This document shows, piece by piece, positions 5,020-8,661 of a stretch of DNA of 8,661 nt. The stretch covers positions 1-8,661 of the forward strand of contig CAYJTF010000038.1 in the NCBI GenBank assembly GCA_964373165.1, in the 5' to 3' direction. The notes below the pieces were generated by a model. The model saw only the letters and a list, made by a program, of their open reading frames with translations, was not told where the DNA came from and did not search any database. The first letter of the stretch is position 1. Each line of letters starts with the position of its first letter. The translations under genes and the position numbers were made by a program. This stretch comes from JAGVVZ01 sp964373165 (GTDB lineage: Archaea; Aenigmatarchaeota; Aenigmatarchaeia; CG10238-14).

Positions 5020-5977
5020 CAGGACTACCCCAGCTATTATATCTTTCAGCTATACCATATCGTACAGCGCCATTAAAAATTAATCTTCTTATCCTAGCCA
5101 AATGATCAGTGTTACCCAAAGCGGGTGTGGCATATCTTATTTCTTCTAAAACACTATCTAATTCTCCATGATCTCTTCTAAAACTTGCTCTCGACATATT
5201 AAGTTGTTCAATTAATCTTTGAGACTTATAAGCAACCCCTGTAAATGATAACAACATATCTAATCCGAACCATAAAGACCGTGTTTCTGGTTTCAACCAA
5301 AGAATTCTTGCTTCTGCTCTTTGATTCACCCAATCTTTCCCTGACGCACCAAAATCATATAACTGCTCTAACAAATGATCTAATGCTATTATGTTAATAT
5401 CAGCAGGAACTGTTTGAGGAAATGTTCTAATAGCATTCCTTAAATTTGCCTCTGGAGGCCTATACCCTAATGAATCTGCGATAGACCATATATCTGCTTC
5501 AACTTTTGTAGGATCTTTGTTAACAATAACCACAACATCAGCATCGGGCATTGTTTCAAAAATATCATGTGGTTTAAATTCTGTCAGGCTGCACTGCCCA
5601 CAAGGATCACGTAAATTTTTATGATCATTTGCTTCAACACATGACGGGCATGGCCATACACCCTCAGCATATTTTAATCTATCAGCCATTCTACTCACAT
5701 GAGACAAAATTTCTGTGGTAGCGAAACATCCATGGTGATACGGTAAATAGTGAGGATAACCGGTAGCGTAAACTGCTATAACGTCTGGATGCTTCATTAC
5801 ACCTCTCGCTAGTCTCTTTTCATGTTGAATCATAAGTAAAGGGAATGCCTTACTATTGTAAAGCCCACATGTAGTGCCAATAACTTCTCTTACTTCTTGG
5901 AGGTTCATTTTTTGTACCATTTCAATTTTATTTTCAGCTGGTCCTCCAACCCGAAAACATGGCAGAATTAGAATCAT
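4952..5977 (-). CDS. Unrecognised 341-aa protein with a Cys4 zinc-binding pattern
   Basis: The largest unassigned protein here. A Cys4 zinc-ribbon-like pattern, CPSC (110-113) and CGQC (126-129), is separated by 12 residues and preceded by a His/Tyr-rich stretch GYPHYLPYHHGC (73-84). After it, DADVVVIVNKDP (145-156), DINIIALDHLLEQLYDFG (193-210) and AEARILWLKPETR (221-233) follow the spacing of a nucleotidyltransferase fold, but the usual G[GS] motif before the Asp pair is not visible; treat this as a weak hint. The C-terminal third is helical and Arg-rich. ATG 5977 is used, with a TATA at 6011-6021 giving a leader of about 12 nt. Later starts at residues 20 and 24 have no better signal. Its 3' end overlaps the convergent gene by 68 bp. 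Confidence 0.72.
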   Translation of the reverse strand: MILILPCFRVGGPAENKIEMVQKMNLQEVREVIGTTCGLYNSKAFPLLMIQHEKRLARGVMKHPDVIAVYATGYPHYLPYHHGCFATTEILSHVSRMADRLKYAEGVWPCPSCVEANDHKNLRDPCGQCSLTEFKPHDIFETMPDADVVVIVNKDPTKVEADIWSIADSLGYRPPEANLRNAIRTFPQTVPADINIIALDHLLEQLYDFGASGKDWVNQRAEARILWLKPETRSLWFGLDMLLSFTGVAYKSQRLIEQLNMSRASFRRDHGELDSVLEEIRYATPALGNTDHLARIRRLIFNGAVRYGIAERYNSWGSPVSRYDSRAIHPVPQPLYLQEPL

Positions 5978-6010
5978 CCCAACTTAATCAACAAATTCTG
6001 ATTAAGGGGA

Positions 6011-6060
6011 AGTATAAAAAGTAATCTACAAAAAATACAGATTTTAACAACAGATTACTT
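6011..6060 (-). promoter_or_regulatory. Promoter of the Cys4 protein gene with a 9-bp dyad
   Basis: On the minus strand CTTTTTATACT (6021-6011) is a TATA box about 34-44 nt before ATG 5977. AAGTAATCT (6019-6027) and AGATTACTT (6052-6060) are a perfect 9-bp inverted repeat with a 24-nt spacer, and the promoter-proximal arm touches the TATA box. TAATCTA also recurs at 6022-6028, 6124-6130 and 6141-6147. Confidence 0.55.
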
Positions 6061-6102
6061 CTATTCATATCAATCAATTAACAACATTCTTAGGAAATTA
6101 AA

Positions 6103-6110
6103 TATTTAAA
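6103..6110. promoter_or_regulatory. Orphan symmetric TATA-like box
   Basis: TATTTAAA, within AATTAAATATTTAAAG, reads as a TATA box on both strands. On the minus strand it would start transcription near 6080, giving the Cys4 gene an alternative leader of about 100 nt across the dyad. No clear gene follows it on the plus strand. The two uses cannot be told apart from sequence. Confidence 0.3.
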
Positions 6111-6147
6111 GTGCCACTAAAACTAATCTAAAAGTGGTTTTAATCTA

Positions 6148-6255
6148 CTATTTCTTAACTTTGTTCATCATCTGCACAAGAACTTCTAGATCAACTTTCT
6201 TTTTGCAATGAGGGCATTTTATTTCCCAAAATTGATCAAATTGTTTTGATTCCAT
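6148..6255 (-). CDS. 35-aa CPHC microprotein candidate
   Basis: A short minus-strand ORF in the 477-bp gap between the Cys4 gene and the ROK gene. The product starts MESKQFDQFW, contains one CPHC knuckle (residues 14-17) followed by KKKVDLEV, and ends in a helix with MMNKVKK. A GTG at 6265-6267 would add four residues. CPHC followed by a basic strand is what a half zinc ribbon looks like, and such chance sequences are uncommon. No strong TATA is found at leaderless spacing; a weak GATATAG lies about 23 nt before the GTG. It sits upstream of the Cys4 gene on the same strand. It could be a real microprotein, a remnant of a longer zinc protein, or chance. Confidence 0.35.
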   Translation of the reverse strand: MESKQFDQFWEIKCPHCKKKVDLEVLVQMMNKVKK

Positions 6256-6454
6256 TAATTTTTTCACATCTTTGATGAGTATGATGCTATATCAGACCTA
6301 ATATTACTTATTTAGTCGAACCATAAGAAATACTTTTCTATTTTCCAGTTTATAATCACCAAATAATTGTATTTTTGTTTTCTAGTTAGGAGAAAAGAGT
6401 TTTCTATCTGATATTAAAGTGGATTTTAAATCTGTTACGAAACATTTTATCACT
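6256..6454. other. Intergenic stretch before the ROK gene
   Basis: Apart from the possible GTG extension of the 35-aa ORF, I see no gene or RNA gene here. It is A/T-rich with pyrimidine runs and contains a small inverted repeat, AGAAAA-GAG-TTTTCT (6391-6405), about 50 nt upstream of the ROK start. The TATA box lies at 6422-6432. Confidence 0.4.
6422..6432 (+). promoter_or_regulatory. TATA box for the ROK kinase gene
   Basis: GATTTTAAATC starts 33 nt before ATG 6455 and is centred 28 nt before it. This argues against the in-frame GTG at 6419, which lies upstream of the box, and for a leaderless start at 6455. Confidence 0.6.
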
Positions 6455-7507
6455 ATGACAGTGTATTTGGGTGCCGATATTGGTGGCACAAAAGTTGGGG
6501 TATCTGCTGCTCGAGTTTTAGAATCACAACTAGAAATTATAGAGACTTTATCTGAACCTACAACAACATCACCAGATCCTAACGCATTAAGCCTGCAACT
6601 GATCAGATTGACAGAAAGACTTATGGGAGATGTCGGGGAAACGGTTTTCAGTGGTTACGGAATAAGTGCTTTCGGTCCGCTCGTAGATGGCAGATCAATA
6701 TATAACCCTTCCAATTTAACAGCAAGAGGAATAATCCCCATTGTCGATCCTCTCTGTGATAGATTTCGAATTCAAAGAACGGTAATGGCTAATGATGCAA
6801 ATTGCGGTGCATTAGCTGAATACAAATTCAGAACAGGTGAGAATGCAGGTATTCGAAACCTAGTTTATATTACGTTAAGCACGGGTATAGGCGGGGGATT
6901 TGTAAACAATGGTGTATTGATTGAAGGCAAAAACGGGAATGCCGGAGAAATAGGTCATATGACCGTTCCCGTTCCTCCATATTTCAGCCAGCATGAATTG
7001 AAACCCAGACAGTGTGGATGCGGAAGAATCAGCTGCCTTGAAACTTACGCATCTGGAAGAGCAATTCAAGAAATAGCGGCAGACTTATTAGAAAGACGTA
7101 TTGCAAGGTCTGGTTCACTTCCTAGACATTGGAATGATGACCGGTTCAGAACTGGCGGCAATTTTGATAAAACCAAGATAACTACCAGTGACGTATTTGA
7201 AGCTGGCAGAAATGACGACTGGCTATCCCAAGAAGTGGTTGATGGTGCTATAGGTTATATCGCTACGGCAATAAGCAATTTAATTAATCTTTTTGACCCC
7301 GAAGCAGTTTTTATTGGCGGTGGCGTGTCAAGACAGGGAGATTATTTATTTGGACCTTTAAGGGATAAACTATATGCACTTCCGGCTTTAGGAAAAGGCG
7401 TGTATGTAGGTCCAAGCCAACTGGGATATGACTTAGGTTTGGTAGCCCCGTTCGCTCTTCTGCTACCTGATGGGAGATATTCATTCTCTAAAACAGTTCA
7501 GAATTAA
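6455..7507 (+). CDS. ROK family sugar kinase (glucokinase-like)
   Basis: 350 aa of the ROK (repressor, ORF, kinase) family, cytoplasmic enzymes that phosphorylate glucose or related hexoses and N-acetylhexosamines with ATP. All family motifs are present: phosphate-1 DIGGTK (8-13), the catalytic Asp in ANDAN (112-116, D114), phosphate-2 TLSTGIGGG (140-148), GEIGHM (164-169) with zinc-ligand H168, the zinc site CGCGRISCLE (187-196; C187, C189, C194), and adenosine motif IGGGVS (287-292). There is no N-terminal HTH, so it is a kinase rather than a ROK repressor. An insertion of about 30 residues after the zinc motif (218-247) is longer than in compact bacterial glucokinases. The exact sugar cannot be told. 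The start at ATG 6455 is set by the TATA box. The stop overlaps the convergent gene's stop. Confidence 0.93.
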   Translation: MTVYLGADIGGTKVGVSAARVLESQLEIIETLSEPTTTSPDPNALSLQLIRLTERLMGDVGETVFSGYGISAFGPLVDGRSIYNPSNLTARGIIPIVDPLCDRFRIQRTVMANDANCGALAEYKFRTGENAGIRNLVYITLSTGIGGGFVNNGVLIEGKNGNAGEIGHMTVPVPPYFSQHELKPRQCGCGRISCLETYASGRAIQEIAADLLERRIARSGSLPRHWNDDRFRTGGNFDKTKITTSDVFEAGRNDDWLSQEVVDGAIGYIATAISNLINLFDPEAVFIGGGVSRQGDYLFGPLRDKLYALPALGKGVYVGPSQLGYDLGLVAPFALLLPDGRYSFSKTVQN

Positions 7508-7782
7508 TTAAGCATAACAGCGTGTCCTGATACTCTCCGTTCAACTTCTCTCATTGTAAGATGAACGTAATTCGGACCTGCCAATTTATATGCGTTTATA
7601 ATTTCAGAGAATGTTCTTTGGTTTCCATTTATTTCATCAGCCAGCAGTATATTTACTATTCTGTCAGCATATCCAGGTTCAGGATAGAAGAAGGGCAAAA
7701 CCCGATATCTCTCTAGGAAGCAGTAAGCTAAACCATAACAGGATTCGTATAGAACCAAACATACGCTTGGCGCAACTCTCAT
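7504..7782 (-). CDS. Unrecognised 92-aa protein, divergent from cruF-like gene
   Basis: No family recognised. The open frame runs further upstream on this strand (to 7920), but there it overlaps the cruF-like gene; a TATA box at 7805-7814 fixes a leaderless start at ATG 7782, giving MRVAPSV at the N-terminus. The product has a hydrophobic, aromatic N-terminal half (CLVLYESCYGLAYCFLERY, residues 8-26) and a charged helical C-terminal half (RTFSEIINAYKLAG, then VHLTMREVERRVSG). It is not clearly a membrane protein. Its stop codon (7504-7506) overlaps the ROK stop (7505-7507), and it shares a symmetric promoter with the cruF-like gene, so its expression is probably tied to that gene. A role in carotenoid metabolism is only inferred from the shared promoter. 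Confidence 0.62.
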   Translation of the reverse strand: MRVAPSVCLVLYESCYGLAYCFLERYRVLPFFYPEPGYADRIVNILLADEINGNQRTFSEIINAYKLAGPNYVHLTMREVERRVSGHAVMLN

Positions 7783-7846
7783 ATTAATTTTTTGGACTAA
7801 AAGAGATTTAAAATGAATATTTAAACTATCTCTCAAAAAATTAATT
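7783..7846. promoter_or_regulatory. Symmetric divergent promoter
   Basis: The 64-bp gap is nearly palindromic. ATTAATTTTTTG (7783-7794) and CAAAAAATTAAT (7834-7845) are perfect 12-bp inverted arms, one directly before each start codon. Inside, AGAGAT (7802-7807) faces ATCTCT (7828-7833). Two back-to-back TATA boxes, 7805-7814 (minus) and 7817-7826 (plus), each lie about 25-27 nt from their start codon. Both transcripts are expected to be leaderless. Confidence 0.7.
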
Positions 7847-8661
7847 ATGAAAAGAGGACTTGAAAAGATTTTATGGGCATTGTTCTTATTATCAATAGTT
7901 GTTTTGGCTGTCGATGCCATCGGTATTCACTTCATGGCAGACTTCATACGAAGCCAGGGCTTTTTCTATTTCATGGTTTCTTTCCCTGTGCTGTTATTGA
8001 TACTGCACTCCGTATGGGCAATGGGATATTACAGAACATTTCTTTTCATTCTGATTGCTTCAGCAACAGGGCTTGTTTTTGAAGTGATTGGAGTCAATCA
8101 TACGAGTGTTTTTGGCGGCTCATATATCTACAAAAATATCGGATTTATGATTTTCGGTGTGCCTCTATTAATTCCGATATATTGGTCTGTGTTCATCTAC
8201 GTCGGCTATACCCTGACATCATCCTTTCTTTTCTGGATAAATCGCGATAAACCAAACAAGTTCAAAAAAGATATCATCCTGATGATATTAATGATTTTAT
8301 TGGATGGCTTGCTTGTTACAGGCATTGATGTTTTTATGGATCCTTTGCAGGTCAAAGAAGGCACGTGGACATGGATAGAAAGGGGACCGTATTACGGCAT
8401 ACCTATAGGCAATTTCATAGGATGGTTTGTTGTCACAATCATATCTGTAGGTCTATTCAGAACCTTTGAGTATTATTATCCGCAAAAATCAGCGAATGCA
8501 GACAAAACCGTATTCATAATGCCTACTGCTTCTTATGGAATGTTTTGTATACATTTCATATCTTATGCTCTAGCATACAAAATGCCTGAATTAGTCTTGA
8601 TAGGAACTTTCGTTATGATGCCAACAGTCGTTGCTAACTTGATGCTGTTTGTAAATTGGAA
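7847..8661 (+). CDS. Carotenoid biosynthesis protein, CruF/DUF422 family (3' end outside window)
   Basis: A multi-pass membrane protein, open for 271 codons and running off the right edge. The DUF422/CruF hallmarks are visible: E79 and G82 followed by FGGSYIY (89-95), GVPLLIPIYWSVFIY (104-118), the acidic motif DVFMDP (161-166), W174/W176, and YYGIPIGNFIGWF (182-194). About seven hydrophobic segments can be counted. In archaea this family includes the hydratase that acts on bisanhydrobacterioruberin in C50 carotenoid synthesis; in bacteria, the 1',2'-hydratase CruF. The start at ATG 7847 is set by a TATA box centred 25 nt upstream. It shares a divergent promoter with the 92-aa gene. Family assignment is firm, the precise substrate is not. 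Confidence 0.88.
   Translation, partial: MKRGLEKILWALFLLSIVVLAVDAIGIHFMADFIRSQGFFYFMVSFPVLLLILHSVWAMGYYRTFLFILIASATGLVFEVIGVNHTSVFGGSYIYKNIGFMIFGVPLLIPIYWSVFIYVGYTLTSSFLFWINRDKPNKFKKDIILMILMILLDGLLVTGIDVFMDPLQVKEGTWTWIERGPYYGIPIGNFIGWFVVTIISVGLFRTFEYYYPQKSANADKTVFIMPTASYGMFCIHFISYALAYKMPELVLIGTFVMMPTVVANLMLFVNW

Noticed and set aside
1474..5052. Hexapeptide GIAERY shared by the 99-aa protein and the 341-aa protein
   Set aside because: The flanking residues do not align, so a shared domain is not supported; probably coincidence.
5990..6068. 26-aa minus-strand ORF from ATG 6068
   Set aside because: Very short, hydrophobic-aromatic composition typical of A/T-rich noise, and it covers the dyad and TATA box of the Cys4 gene.
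6114..6137. CCACT / AGTGG hairpin downstream of the CPHC ORF as a terminator
   Set aside because: The stem is only 5 bp with a 14-nt loop and no distinct T-run follows; too weak to annotate.
6419..6454. GTG start at 6419 for the ROK kinase
   Set aside because: It lies upstream of the TATA box at 6422-6432, and the ROK fold begins with MTVYLGADIGGTK at ATG 6455.
7783..7920. Upstream extension of the 92-aa minus-strand gene
   Set aside because: It would cross the divergent promoter and overlap the cruF-like coding region; the TATA box at 7805-7814 fixes the start at 7782.
7873..8082. Plus-strand 69-codon frame in the cruF-like gene
   Set aside because: It is an out-of-frame shadow of the membrane protein reading frame starting at 7847, which carries clear family motifs.
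1..8661. tRNA, rRNA or CRISPR arrays
   Set aside because: No tRNA-like T-loop and acceptor arrangement, no rRNA-like block and no regularly spaced repeats were seen on either strand.

Overview
The window looks archaeal. Most genes have no Shine-Dalgarno sequence. Instead an A/T-rich TATA box (TTTAAA/TTTATA type) lies about 22-34 nt before the start codon, as expected for leaderless or very short-leader transcripts. The DNA is AT-rich and Arg is written mostly as AGA. The carotenoid-biosynthesis (CruF/DUF422-type) gene at the right edge also fits an archaeon. I cannot resolve the lineage from sequence alone; acidophilic Thermoplasmata or a DPANN archaeon are guesses.

Left end (1-820): a minus-strand hicB-hicA toxin-antitoxin pair with a 4-nt overlap, followed by a 39-aa ORF with its own TATA box that resembles a truncated VapB-type antitoxin. 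The block lies between two copies of a 21-bp direct repeat (37-57 and 724-744), each inside an inverted-repeat (hairpin) element. That suggests a module gained or lost as a cassette.

Middle left (821-3480): six small plus-strand genes in a row, most with their own promoter. Five are unrecognised. The second and third look like diverged paralogues with a winged-helix-like pattern. The fourth and fifth share a 4-nt ATGA overlap. The sixth is a stand-alone ParB/Srx-like domain protein whose promoter carries a cluster of inverted and direct 9-bp repeats. This is the best candidate in the window for an undescribed accessory or mobile-element system.

Middle (3610-6267): a class I SAM-dependent methyltransferase, then an unrecognised acidic protein whose 3' end overlaps by 68 bp, antisense, with a large unrecognised minus-strand gene. 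That gene encodes 341 aa with a Cys4 zinc-binding pattern. Its upstream region carries a 9-bp dyad touching the TATA box, repeated TAATCTA motifs, and a tiny minus-strand ORF with one CPHC motif.

Right (6455-8661): a ROK-family sugar kinase converges on a 92-aa unrecognised minus-strand gene, and their stop codons overlap. That gene diverges from the cruF-like gene across a 64-bp, nearly symmetric bidirectional promoter. The cruF-like gene runs off the window.

How the parts work together is only partly readable. The toxin-antitoxin block is autonomous. The ROK kinase and CruF-like membrane protein are metabolic genes. The small-gene array, the ParB-like protein and the Cys4 protein are accessory-type genes with elaborate promoter dyads, suggesting dedicated or autoregulatory control.
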